In this document: piece by piece, positions 25,538-34,146 of the stretch
How the letters are laid out: each line of letters opens with the position of its first letter
Position numbering within the stretch: position 1 is the stretch's first letter
Source: Clostridiales bacterium
GTDB taxonomy: Bacteria > Bacillota > Clostridia > Christensenellales > Aristaeellaceae
NCBI GenBank assembly: GCA_015056145.1
Contig: SVGY01000004.1
Span: 1-64,000, forward strand
Length of the DNA: 64,000 nt
Direction of reading: 5' to 3'
Made by a program: the position numbers and the translations under genes
The notes under the pieces: generated by a model
Told to the model about the DNA's origin: nothing
Databases searched by the model: none
What the model saw: only the letters and a program-made list of their open reading frames with translations

Positions 25538-27169
25538 ATGGCCTATCAGGCACTTTACCGCCGCTGGCGTCCCACTACTTTTGAGGCTGTGATCGGCCAG
25601 ACGGCCACCGTGCACACCCTCCGCAGCCAGATCGAGTCCGGGCGTATTGCCCATGCCTATCTTTTCTGCGGCTGCAGGGGCACCGGCAAAACCACCATGG
25701 CAAAACTGATGAGCCGTGCCATTAACTGCATGCAGCCTCATCACGGCGATCCCTGCGGCGAATGCGACGTATGCCGTGCCATCCTTAACGAAAGTACCAT
25801 GGATGTGCTGGAAATCGACGCTGCCAGCAACAGCCGTGTGGAGGAAATGCGGGAACTCTTGGATACGGTTGCCTATCCGCCCCAGATGGGCAAATACAAG
25901 GTCTATATCATCGACGAGGTGCACATGCTGTCCACCTCCGCTTTCAATGCCCTTCTCAAAACCCTTGAGGAGCCGCCGGAGCATGTGGTATTCATCCTTG
26001 CCACCACCGACCCTCAGAAGGTTCCTGCAACCATTCTGTCCCGAGTGCAGAGGTACGATTTCGGACGTATTCCTGCCTCGCTGATGGTAGAGCGCATGAA
26101 GGAAGCTCTTGCGGAAATGAATCTTTCTGCCGAGGAGGAGGCGCTGCAAATCGTCGCCCGGGCAGCAGAAGGCGCTATGCGTGATGCATTCAGTATTCTG
26201 GATATGTGCGTTGCCGGTGCGGTTAACGGCATTATCACCGCTGCACAGGTGCGTGACAGTCTGGGTACCTCTGATCGGGATTTTACTTTTCAATTTATGG
26301 ACGCTGTGGCTAACCGGGACGCTGCCGGGGTTTTGCGCCGTGTGGACCAGCTGATGCGCTCCGGCCGGGAGCCGCAGGTTTTTCTCAAGGAGCTTTCCTC
26401 CCATACCCGCATGCTGCTTACCGTGCAGGCGGTGGAAAAAGACGCTTCATCCATACTGGATATCACCCCGGAGGACGAGCTGCGTATGCGCAAACAGGCG
26501 GCGCTGTTTTCTTCGCAAAGGCTGCTCCGTGTGCTGGACTGCTTCCTGAAAGCCGAAGGGGAATTGCGCTACGCTTCCTCTCCCAGAATCGGCCTGGAAA
26601 GCGCAGCTCTTCACGCCTGCGAGGAACAGCGCGGCGAGGATTCCTCCGCCCTTTTGGAGCGCATCGCCGAGCTTGAAAGCAAGCTTGCAGCCTTGCAGGG
26701 GGATATTGAAAGCGGCCGGTTGGCTGTACAGGCGGCCCCCGCCGTAAGTCAGAAGCCTGCCCAAGGGGATGCAGCTCCCCGGGCCAAGGCTGCTCCCAAG
26801 GAAAAGCCTGTACCCCAGGGCGAGAAGGCGGTCTGGGAGGCTCTTCTCAAGGAACTTTCCAAAACCAATCCCGCTGTGTTCGGCCTTTTGCGCAATGAGC
26901 GTTTTCTTGGAGAGGAAAACGGGGTGTACCGTGTGCGCATTCCCCTTGCCAAGAAGGATTTCAGTTACGTTAAGCTGAATATGCCAGACCGGAAGCAGAC
27001 CATTGAACAGATGCTCACGGATATCTCCCAAAAGCCTGCAAGGTTTGAAGCTGTGCTTGAGCAGGATACAGCCATGAAACAAACAATGAATCTGCTGGAT
27101 AACAACGCCCAGTCGCTGATAGATACTTTCGGTCGGGATATGGTGCAGATTGATGAGGAAGGGTTTTAA
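25538..27169 (+). CDS. dnaX: DNA polymerase III subunit gamma/tau
   Basis: The 543-residue clamp-loader ATPase has Walker A GCRGTGKTT (residues 45-53), the zinc cysteines around CGECDVC, Walker B IIDEVHMLS and the sensor region ATTDPQKVPATILSR. The C-terminal third is a low-complexity Ala/Lys/Pro linker and a tau-like domain. CAGGAGG precedes the ATG. In many Bacillota dnaX is followed by ybaB and recR; here rsmA follows after three bases. No SRP RNA is visible upstream. Confidence 0.95.
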   Translation: MAYQALYRRWRPTTFEAVIGQTATVHTLRSQIESGRIAHAYLFCGCRGTGKTTMAKLMSRAINCMQPHHGDPCGECDVCRAILNESTMDVLEIDAASNSRVEEMRELLDTVAYPPQMGKYKVYIIDEVHMLSTSAFNALLKTLEEPPEHVVFILATTDPQKVPATILSRVQRYDFGRIPASLMVERMKEALAEMNLSAEEEALQIVARAAEGAMRDAFSILDMCVAGAVNGIITAAQVRDSLGTSDRDFTFQFMDAVANRDAAGVLRRVDQLMRSGREPQVFLKELSSHTRMLLTVQAVEKDASSILDITPEDELRMRKQAALFSSQRLLRVLDCFLKAEGELRYASSPRIGLESAALHACEEQRGEDSSALLERIAELESKLAALQGDIESGRLAVQAAPAVSQKPAQGDAAPRAKAAPKEKPVPQGEKAVWEALLKELSKTNPAVFGLLRNERFLGEENGVYRVRIPLAKKDFSYVKLNMPDRKQTIEQMLTDISQKPARFEAVLEQDTAMKQTMNLLDNNAQSLIDTFGRDMVQIDEEGF

Positions 27170-27172
27170 GGC

Positions 27173-28006
27173 ATGAAAAAATCCTTTGAAAAAGCCCGTT
27201 ACCGTCGTGAAGACGGCCGGGAGTACAAACACGATTTGGGGCAGCACTTTCTCTACGATGAAGCTCTTTTGGAAAAACTGGTTCTTTCCACAGGAGTAAC
27301 AGAAGCGGACGGCGTGCTGGAAATCGGCCCTGGTACAGGCATGCTCACTCAGTTTCTGGCAAAGCACGCCCGGAAGGTGGTGGCTGTCGAAACTGACGAA
27401 AGCCTGATTCCCTTCCTGCGCCTCAAGGAAGAGCAGTATCCTAACCTGCAGATTATCCACGGCGATATCCGCAAACAGAATCTTTCCGAGATCTGTGCTC
27501 CTCTTGGCGAAAATTTTTTCGTTATTGCTAATATTCCCTACAGCATCACCACGGCGATTTTTGACCTTCTTTGGCAAAGTGGGCTGCCCATCCGCCAGAT
27601 TTCTGTAATGATACAGAAAGAAGTAGCCGACAAACTGATGGCCTCTCCCTCCACGGAGCCTTACGGCCTCACTAGCGTACGTTGCCAGTACTACTGTGTG
27701 CCGGTGCTTGAGGAAGTGGTGCCTGCGGAGCTTTTTACCCCTCCGCCCAAGGTGGACAGCGCATTCATTCATCTGAAAATGCGTACGGAACCAGTTCTGC
27801 CTGTGCGGGACGAGAAATTGCTCTTCCGTATGATGAAGGCCGGATTCAATCTTCGCAGAAAGACCCTGACCAATGCCCTCAAGGGCACCGTAGACGGCGA
27901 AAAGCTGAAAGCCGCTATGGAACAAGCAGGTGTACGCCTTACTGCCCGTGCGGAGGAACTGGACGTTGAAACCTGGATCCGCCTCAGCAATGCGGTTGAC
28001 AATTGA
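27173..28006 (+). CDS. rsmA: 16S rRNA dimethyladenosine transferase (RsmA/KsgA)
   Basis: The 277-residue SAM-dependent enzyme dimethylates two adjacent adenines near the 3' end of 16S rRNA. The SAM motifs are DLGQHFL and EIGPGTGMLT; NIPYSI is the catalytic motif IV and FTPPPKVDSAF the conserved C-terminal loop. Its start lies three bases after dnaX, so it is co-transcribed with it. Loss of this activity usually gives kasugamycin resistance. Confidence 0.95.
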   Translation: MKKSFEKARYRREDGREYKHDLGQHFLYDEALLEKLVLSTGVTEADGVLEIGPGTGMLTQFLAKHARKVVAVETDESLIPFLRLKEEQYPNLQIIHGDIRKQNLSEICAPLGENFFVIANIPYSITTAIFDLLWQSGLPIRQISVMIQKEVADKLMASPSTEPYGLTSVRCQYYCVPVLEEVVPAELFTPPPKVDSAFIHLKMRTEPVLPVRDEKLLFRMMKAGFNLRRKTLTNALKGTVDGEKLKAAMEQAGVRLTARAEELDVETWIRLSNAVDN

Positions 28007-28024
28007 TCAGAAGCATACTTTCTT

Positions 28025-28056
28025 CGCTGCCGTAACCAAAATGCGGCGGCGTTTTT
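28025..28056 (+). terminator. Terminator after dnaX-rsmA
   Basis: An 8-bp stem, CGCTGCCG/CGGCGGCG with one G-U pair, is followed by TTTTTG. Confidence 0.7.
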
Positions 28057-28067
28057 GTTCTTTTTCA

Positions 28068-28096
28068 TTGCACCTTTGAAGTGAACATGATACAAT
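28068..28096 (+). promoter_or_regulatory. Promoter of the CE15-like esterase gene
   Basis: TTGCAC, a 17-base spacer and TACAAT, about 40 bases before the ATG at 28137. Confidence 0.75.
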
Positions 28097-28136
28097 ACCT
28101 GTACAAAATATCTCAACAGAATAAGGAGACGAGCCT

Positions 28137-29204
28137 ATGGATTTTCTTATGGGAGAATTGAATGCTCTTTTGCTGCCGGAAATACCCCGGAACCGGGAAG
28201 AAATCATCGAAACCCTCATTGGACTGGAATACGGCGTAATTCCGCAACTTCCCTGCCGCATTGAGTCCAGGGTGCTGGAAGAAAGCGATGATTTTTGTGC
28301 AGGCAAAGCTTTGCACCAAAAAGTGGAACTTACCCTCAAACTGCCCGGCGGCGATTTTGCCTTCCCTGTGTACTATACGGTTCCTCAGGAGGGAGTACAG
28401 CATCCGTTGTTCATCCTGCTGAATTTCTCCCCATATGTGCCGGACAAATATTTTCCGGTGGAGGAGATCATCGACCGGGGATATGCGGTGCTTTCCGCTG
28501 GCTATAACGACATTTCAAAAGATGCCGCCGACGATTATACCTCGGGGCTGGGCAAGCTTCTTCGTGAGGCCGCAGCTGATGCGGGTGTAAAGCAAGATCA
28601 TTTGCCCGGAAAGATCGCAATCTGGGCATATGCCCTTTCCCGGATGATGGACTGGGCATTGAATCAGCCTGGCATAAAGCAGGAACACACTGCGGTAATC
28701 GGTCACTCCCGTCTTGGAAAAACTGCCCTGCTGGCAGCAATGCTGGATCAGCGTTTCGGTTGTGTCATCGCCAACGAATCCGGCTGCAGCGGTGCAGCCA
28801 TCACCCGGGGAAAACCCGGCGAGCATGTGTGCGATATTACAAAGATGTTTCCTTTCTGGTTCTGCGATGCATACCGGCAATACTGCGACCGTGAGGAAAC
28901 CATGCCCTTTGATCAGCACTGGATGCTTGCTTCCATTGCCCCCCGCCTTCTCTGCGTGGCCAGTGCAGAGGGGGACCAGTGGGCAGGCCCTTCCCATGAG
29001 TTCCTGTCCTGTGTTGCTGCATCCGAAGCATGGAAAATTCAAGGTGTGGAGGGTTTCATTACCCCGGACAGGTATCCTGTGCCCGGCGAAGCACTTCATG
29101 AGGGCAGCATCGGCTACCACCTGCGCAGCGGCAAACATTATCTGAGCCGAGAGGACTGGAACCGCTACATGGATTTTCTTGACGGAAAAGGCTGGCAGGC
29201 ATAA
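28137..29204 (+). CDS. CE15-like alpha/beta hydrolase (glucuronoyl-esterase family)
   Basis: The 355-residue hydrolase has the nucleophile elbow GHSRLGKTALLAA, close to the GCSRxGK motif of CE15 glucuronoyl esterases, which cut ester links between lignin and glucuronoxylan. Candidate acid Glu lies in NESGCSGAA and the His in HYLSREDW. No signal peptide is visible, so it would act on imported fragments or is a related esterase with another substrate. ATG follows AAGGAGACGAGCC. A GH13 glucosidase gene follows 37 bases later. Confidence 0.8.
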   Translation: MDFLMGELNALLLPEIPRNREEIIETLIGLEYGVIPQLPCRIESRVLEESDDFCAGKALHQKVELTLKLPGGDFAFPVYYTVPQEGVQHPLFILLNFSPYVPDKYFPVEEIIDRGYAVLSAGYNDISKDAADDYTSGLGKLLREAAADAGVKQDHLPGKIAIWAYALSRMMDWALNQPGIKQEHTAVIGHSRLGKTALLAAMLDQRFGCVIANESGCSGAAITRGKPGEHVCDITKMFPFWFCDAYRQYCDREETMPFDQHWMLASIAPRLLCVASAEGDQWAGPSHEFLSCVAASEAWKIQGVEGFITPDRYPVPGEALHEGSIGYHLRSGKHYLSREDWNRYMDFLDGKGWQA

Positions 29205-29241
29205 GGACTACATAACAGATGCATCCGAAAGGAGAATAACC

Positions 29242-30795
29242 ATGGCGACCAATCAACCCAAGTGGCTGGATAATGCGATTTTTTACGAAATCTATCCTCA
29301 GTCCTTCAACGATACAAATGCCGATGGCATCGGCGATTTTCAGGGTATCATCGAAAAGCTGGATTATATCAGGGAACTGGGCTGTAATGCTCTGTGGATC
29401 AATCCCTGCTTTGCTTCTCCTTTTGGCGATGCAGGTTATGACGTATCCGATTATTACAGCGTAGCTCCCCGGTACGGAACCAACGATGATTTGAAAAGAC
29501 TCTTTGAGGAATGCCACCTCAGGGATATGCATGTGCTGTTGGATCTTGTACCGGGGCATACCTCTGTGGAGCATAAGTGGTTCAAGGAATCCATGAAGGC
29601 AGAACGCAATCCTTATACCGATCGCTATGTATGGACGGACTCCATCTGGGAAGAGCCTCAGGGTATGGGCTGTATCCGTGGCATTTCTGACCGTGACGGC
29701 TCCTGCGCAGTGAATTTCTTTTCCCATCAGCCTGCTTTGAACTACGGTTTCTACAAACCTGAGCTTCCCTGGCAGCAATCCATGGATGCCGAAGGCCCTA
29801 AAGCCACACTGGAGGAACTGAAAAACATCATGCGATTCTGGCTGTCCATGGGCTGTGACGGTTTCCGGGTGGACATGGCAGGTTCTTTGGTAAAGCACGA
29901 CGAGGATGGCAAGGGAACCATTCGTCTCTGGCAAAACGTGAGGGCATTTCTGGATGAAGAATTCCCCTCTGCGGCCATGGTTTCCGAATGGGGTGAACCG
30001 GACAAGTCGCTGCAGGGCGGATTCCATATGGATTTTCTTTTGCATTTTGGCCCTTCTCACTACAATGACCTGTTCCGCTGCGAAGAGCCGTTCTTCTCCA
30101 GCAGGGGTAAGGGCGATGCATCGGAATTTGTGAAGAAATATCTGGAAAACTACGAAAAATCTGAACGCAAGGGCCTTATCTGCATTCCTTCCGGCAATCA
30201 TGATATGGACAGACTGGCCCGTTCCATCCATGGCGACAATCTGAAAATTGCTTTTGCATTCCTTCTTTCCATGCCCGGCGCACCCTTCATCTATTATGGG
30301 GATGAAATTGGAATGCGGTATGTGGAAGGGCTTGTTTCTGTGGAAGGCGGCTATAGCCGTACAGGGTCCAGGTCGCCTATGCAGTGGGATGACAGCGTGA
30401 ATGCCGGCTTCAGCACAGCCCCCGCAGAGAAACTCTATATTCCTCAGGATAACAGCAAAGACCGACCAACTGCCGAAAAGCAGATGGCGGACGCAGATTC
30501 CCTTTATCATGAAATCCGGAAGCTCATCGGCGTACGTCAAAGCAACAAAGCGCTTCAGAGCAAGGGTGAAATCCAGTTTGTATATGCAGAAAAGAATGCC
30601 TGTCCGCTGGCTTATCTTCGCCATGAAGGGGAAGAGAAGATCCTTGTGGTCATCAACCCCGCAGCAAGAGAAGCGGAGTTTGCCTGTGACTTTGAGCCGG
30701 TGGAAACCATCTATCGTTTTGGCGGCGATATGAAGCTCCAACAGGGAAAAATGACGGTGGCTCCCCAAAGTGCATTGTTTATCAAAGTGAAATAA
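29242..30795 (+). CDS. GH13 alpha-glucosidase/amylase-family enzyme
   Basis: A 517-residue cytoplasmic glycoside hydrolase with the four GH13 regions: DLVPGHTS, GFRVDMA (nucleophile Asp), VSEWGEP (acid/base Glu) and GNHDMDR (transition-state Asp). The C-terminal beta domain starts near residue 430. It probably hydrolyses maltose, isomaltose or similar alpha-glucosides; the subfamily is uncertain. ATG 29242 follows GGAGAATAACC; the track start 21 codons upstream overlaps the previous gene. Confidence 0.9.
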   Translation: MATNQPKWLDNAIFYEIYPQSFNDTNADGIGDFQGIIEKLDYIRELGCNALWINPCFASPFGDAGYDVSDYYSVAPRYGTNDDLKRLFEECHLRDMHVLLDLVPGHTSVEHKWFKESMKAERNPYTDRYVWTDSIWEEPQGMGCIRGISDRDGSCAVNFFSHQPALNYGFYKPELPWQQSMDAEGPKATLEELKNIMRFWLSMGCDGFRVDMAGSLVKHDEDGKGTIRLWQNVRAFLDEEFPSAAMVSEWGEPDKSLQGGFHMDFLLHFGPSHYNDLFRCEEPFFSSRGKGDASEFVKKYLENYEKSERKGLICIPSGNHDMDRLARSIHGDNLKIAFAFLLSMPGAPFIYYGDEIGMRYVEGLVSVEGGYSRTGSRSPMQWDDSVNAGFSTAPAEKLYIPQDNSKDRPTAEKQMADADSLYHEIRKLIGVRQSNKALQSKGEIQFVYAEKNACPLAYLRHEGEEKILVVINPAAREAEFACDFEPVETIYRFGGDMKLQQGKMTVAPQSALFIKVK

Positions 30796-30803
30796 ATATT
30801 TTT

Positions 30804-30842
30804 CTGCCCGGTGCGTGCTGACCTGCGCCGGGCAGTTATTTT
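30804..30842. terminator. Terminator between convergent genes
   Basis: CTGCCCGG/CCGGGCAG with a 16-base loop is followed by TTATTTTG. Confidence 0.85.
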
Positions 30843-30843
30843 G

Positions 30844-31680
30844 TTACCAAGGTATTTCGCCCTTTCGTTTTTGGTAGAGGAAGCAGCCTGCAAACAAGCC
30901 GAGGCACAGTATCGCCGGTATGGGATAGAACATTTGCCCCGTAACCGCCCACAGCGCCGCAAGGCCCAGGCCGTACCACAGATACCGCCTTTTCCGGGAT
31001 GGGTCAAAGATAATGCGCAGCCATTCGCTGAGGGCCCTTCTTTTTGGACGACGATTTTTCAGCTGTAGCAAATCTTCGTCGGTGGCTGGATTACAGCTGC
31101 CAGCCAGCATAACGAGCTCCTCCCGGGTAACGATGCGGATGTCTGTATCGCATTCCTCGGTAAACCTTTTCAATGCCTTGCTCACAGGCGCAGTTACGCA
31201 CAGAAAGATGCGCTCGGCCTTGTTTTCCTTTGCGGTGCGAAGGGCTTCCAGCGCAGGCTGCACTCCGATTTCCGTGCTTTTGTGCCGGGCAATGAGCCAG
31301 ATAAGAACCGGCTGCCCTCTGAGCATGCCGGTAACGCCGTGCTGAACGGTTCTCTGCATTTCCACGGGAGCTTTTGGAGAGATCCAGAGGGCCGCCTGAA
31401 AAGCAGCATGCCTGTCCGGAAGCAGCAGCAGCTTATCCAGCGCCATTTCTCCTCCAAGAACACAACGCATCTCTTTTTCTCTCTTTTGGACTCTTTTTTT
31501 GCCGAGCTGCCTCAGGCAAAGCCAGAAAAGCCCTCCAAGGGAAAGCCCGGCAAGCAGAGCCGGCAGCGAAAGTCCCCATAGCCACACAAACCACATCACG
31601 CCTGCGCCAGCTGCCATGAGCAGGCGAAAAAGATGATCCGATGCCGATGCCAATGCGGTTTTCTGCATATACTTCTCCAT
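30844..31680 (-). CDS. Membrane protein with a degenerate Mrr-like domain
   Basis: I do not recognise this 278-residue protein with confidence. Two transmembrane helices near residues 20-60, a soluble middle of about 150 residues and two more helices near the C-terminus frame it. The soluble part (PVLIWLIARHKSTE, then AERIFLCVTAPVSKALKRF, then IRIVTREELVMLAG) has the strand pattern of the Mrr restriction-endonuclease fold, but the catalytic D/ExK residues are not clear. The ATG at 31680 has GGGAGGA five bases upstream, better than the ATG two codons earlier. Convergent with the GH13 gene. Confidence 0.6.
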   Translation of the reverse strand: MEKYMQKTALASASDHLFRLLMAAGAGVMWFVWLWGLSLPALLAGLSLGGLFWLCLRQLGKKRVQKREKEMRCVLGGEMALDKLLLLPDRHAAFQAALWISPKAPVEMQRTVQHGVTGMLRGQPVLIWLIARHKSTEIGVQPALEALRTAKENKAERIFLCVTAPVSKALKRFTEECDTDIRIVTREELVMLAGSCNPATDEDLLQLKNRRPKRRALSEWLRIIFDPSRKRRYLWYGLGLAALWAVTGQMFYPIPAILCLGLFAGCFLYQKRKGEIPW

Positions 31681-31795
31681 GCGCATCCTCCCAGGGAAAG
31701 TGAAAAGCCATCGTTTCCACTATTCCCATTTTGCCGTTTTTTTAGTATAATATAAGATGCACTAAAGTTTTGGTTTTCAAAAGGGGGAAATTCCG

Positions 31796-33031
31796 TTGGC
31801 GAAGGAAAAAATCGGCATCATGGGGGGAAGTTTTAATCCCATCCATGTGCGCCATGTGGAAATGGCGCAGGCAGCCCGGAAGGAATTTTCTCTGAACCGT
31901 GTGCTGTTTCTGCCCACGGGTAATCCTCCCCATAAGAAAACCGGCCTCGAGGATGCTGAAGATCGCTATGAGATGACCCGCCTGGCCATATTCGGCATGG
32001 AAGGCATGGAACCCTCCCGTATCGAATTGGAGAGGGAAGGCACCATTTATACTGTGGACACCCTGGCCCTGATGCACAAAAAATATCCGGATGCTGAGCT
32101 GTATTACATCATCGGCGAGGATACCATGAGGGATCTGCCCAATTGGCGTAAACCGGAAAAGGTATTTGGCCTGTGCGATTTTATCGTCTGCTGCCGCTCC
32201 ACGGATGAGCCCAAGCAGCATGCGGTGTATAAGCAGATCAAAAAAATGGGCGCAAAGCTGCATTTCCTGTCTCTGCCGCCCCGAGATGTTTCCTCCACGG
32301 CCATCCGGGAGGCCCTCTCAAAGGGACAGTGCCCCGACGAGCTTGCTCCCCAGGTAATGGAATACATCCGGGTCATGGGTCTGTATGGCTTTCCCATGTT
32401 TCCGGATAATGGTCCGGAGCTTTATTCCAGGCTGAAAAAAGCTCTCAGCGACAAAAGGCTTTCTCATTCGCTGCTGGTGGCGCATACCGCCCGCAAACTG
32501 GCGGAGGGTAACAATATCAACCCGGAACAGGCCGAACTGGCGGGCCTCCTTCACGATGCAGCCAAGTGCATGCCTCTTGATGAAATGCAGCAGGTAGCCA
32601 GGGAGCATCGGCTTTTGCTGGATAAGGATATTCTGCAGAGCGAAAACCTGCTCCATGCCTATGCGGGCGCAGCATTGGCAGAGAGCCTCTACGGCGTAAA
32701 GGATTACGGCATCCTGGCGGCTATCCGCTGCCACACCACCGGCAGGGTGGGGATGCTTCCCTTGGATATGGCCCTTTTCCTTGCTGATAAGATCGAGCCT
32801 TCCCGCAGACCGTACCCTGTTTTGGAGGAGCTGCGCAGGCTGTCCTATGGAGGAAGGCTGCTGGAGGCCATGCGCTATTCTCTTCGCTCCACCATGGAGC
32901 ATGTCAAAAAGAACAAAGGTAAACTGAATCCCGCCACCCTCAGCACCCTGCGCTGGCTGGATCGCCTTGAGGAAGAATGGCAGAAAAAACAACAACGGGA
33001 AAACATTCAAGATAAGGAGAATGAACAATGA
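31796..33031 (+). CDS. nadD-yqeK: NadD-YqeK fusion
   Basis: The 411-residue protein joins nicotinate-nucleotide adenylyltransferase (residues 1-197) to an HD-domain phosphohydrolase (206-395). NadD shows GGSFNPIHVRH with the nucleotidyltransferase HxxH motif, and SSTAIR; it makes deamido-NAD from NaMN and ATP. The YqeK part has HSLLVAHTARKLA and LLHDAAK (His253-Asp254); YqeK proteins hydrolyse Ap4A. The two are normally separate genes upstream of rsfS, as here. Translation starts with TTG, with AAGGGGG eight bases before. A TATAAT at 31746 is a possible -10 without a good -35. Confidence 0.92.
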   Translation: MAKEKIGIMGGSFNPIHVRHVEMAQAARKEFSLNRVLFLPTGNPPHKKTGLEDAEDRYEMTRLAIFGMEGMEPSRIELEREGTIYTVDTLALMHKKYPDAELYYIIGEDTMRDLPNWRKPEKVFGLCDFIVCCRSTDEPKQHAVYKQIKKMGAKLHFLSLPPRDVSSTAIREALSKGQCPDELAPQVMEYIRVMGLYGFPMFPDNGPELYSRLKKALSDKRLSHSLLVAHTARKLAEGNNINPEQAELAGLLHDAAKCMPLDEMQQVAREHRLLLDKDILQSENLLHAYAGAALAESLYGVKDYGILAAIRCHTTGRVGMLPLDMALFLADKIEPSRRPYPVLEELRRLSYGGRLLEAMRYSLRSTMEHVKKNKGKLNPATLSTLRWLDRLEEEWQKKQQRENIQDKENEQ

Positions 33032-33387
33032 AAAACCTTGCTCAGACCATTGCAGAGATCCTTTATGAAAAAAAAGCCAACAATATCGTTGCGCTGGACG
33101 TATCCCAGCTGACCGTCATTACCGACGCCATGGTAATCGCCTCCGGCCGCAATGCTCTCCAGGTAAAGGCCCTTGCAGACGATCTGGAAGATAAAATGAG
33201 CGAACTGGGCTATGAACCTGTGCGCAAGGAAGGCCAGCAGGAAGGCCGCTGGGTGGTGCTGGACTACCGTGACGCTCTGGTACACATCTTCCATCCCGAA
33301 GAGCGTGAGTTCTATCGCCTCGACAAGCTTTGGGAAGCAGAAAACAACCGCATTGAGCTTTCCTTTGATAATTCTGACGAAGACTGA
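33028..33387 (+). CDS. rsfS: Ribosome silencing factor RsfS
   Basis: A 119-residue protein of the Iojap/RsfS family that binds ribosomal protein uL14 and stops subunit joining in starvation. It has DVSQLTVITDAMVIASGRN and GRWVVLDYRDALVHIF. The ATG overlaps the nadD-yqeK stop (ATGA), so translation is coupled. Confidence 0.95.
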   Translation: MKNLAQTIAEILYEKKANNIVALDVSQLTVITDAMVIASGRNALQVKALADDLEDKMSELGYEPVRKEGQQEGRWVVLDYRDALVHIFHPEEREFYRLDKLWEAENNRIELSFDNSDED

Positions 33388-33401
33388 TTTAACCCTGTTT
33401 T

Positions 33402-33421
33402 CATTTGGTTTTTCTCAAATG
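33402..33421. repeat. Short inverted repeat before the second two-component system
   Basis: CATTTG and CAAATG, 8 bases apart, lie in the 75-base gap before the response regulator. It could be an autoregulatory site; the arms are short, so chance is possible. Confidence 0.25.
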
Positions 33422-33462
33422 CTGTATGACAAAATGGATCAATCGCAAAGGATGTGCACCTT

Positions 33463-34146
33463 TTGAAACTGCTTATTGTTGACGATGAACAGAAAATCCG
33501 TGAGCTGATCGGCAAATATGCCGCTTTTGAGGGCTACGGTTTTTTGGAAGCCGCCGATGGAATTGAAGCGGTTCAGAAGGTGCGCACAGAACAGGTAGAT
33601 CTGGTCATACTGGATATCATGATGCCGGAGTTGGACGGGTTTTCCGCAGCGAAAGAAATCCGCCGTATCAGGGAAGACCTGCCCATTATCATGCTTTCCG
33701 CCCGGGGAGAGGAATACGAAAAAATATACGGTTTTGAACTCGGCGTGGATGATTATGTGGTAAAGCCTTTTTCGCCACGGGAACTGATGATGCGTGTTGC
33801 TGCTGTTATGCGAAGAAGCCATCACGCTTCTGCAGAAAACGCAGCCCATGAAACCGTGAATATCGGCGCAATGGAAGTAGATTTCACTGCCCGTCGTGTT
33901 ACCATTGAGGGCCGGAACATCGACCTTTCTCCAAAAGAATACGAGCTGCTTTTCTTCATGGTTCGCAACCGGGGTATTGCCCTCAGCCGTGACAAGCTCA
34001 TCAGCGAAATATGGGGGTTCGATTTTTTCGGTGACGACCGCACGCTGGATACACACATCAAACTGTTGCGCAAGCGGCTTGGAAGTTATGCTTCATACAT
34101 CACCACGCTCAGAGGGGTAGGCTATCGGTTTGAAAAAGAAGTCTGA
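33463..34146 (+). CDS. OmpR/PhoB-family response regulator
   Basis: The 227-residue regulator has a receiver (residues 1-117) with IVDDE, phosphoacceptor Asp51 and Lys in VVKPF, and a winged-helix effector (about 130-227) with LLRKRLGSYASYI and TLRGVGYRFE. I place the start at TTG 33463 because AAAGGA lies ten bases before it; the GTG chosen by the track overlaps that site. The kinase gene overlaps its end. Confidence 0.92.
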   Translation: MKLLIVDDEQKIRELIGKYAAFEGYGFLEAADGIEAVQKVRTEQVDLVILDIMMPELDGFSAAKEIRRIREDLPIIMLSARGEEYEKIYGFELGVDDYVVKPFSPRELMMRVAAVMRRSHHASAENAAHETVNIGAMEVDFTARRVTIEGRNIDLSPKEYELLFFMVRNRGIALSRDKLISEIWGFDFFGDDRTLDTHIKLLRKRLGSYASYITTLRGVGYRFEKEV

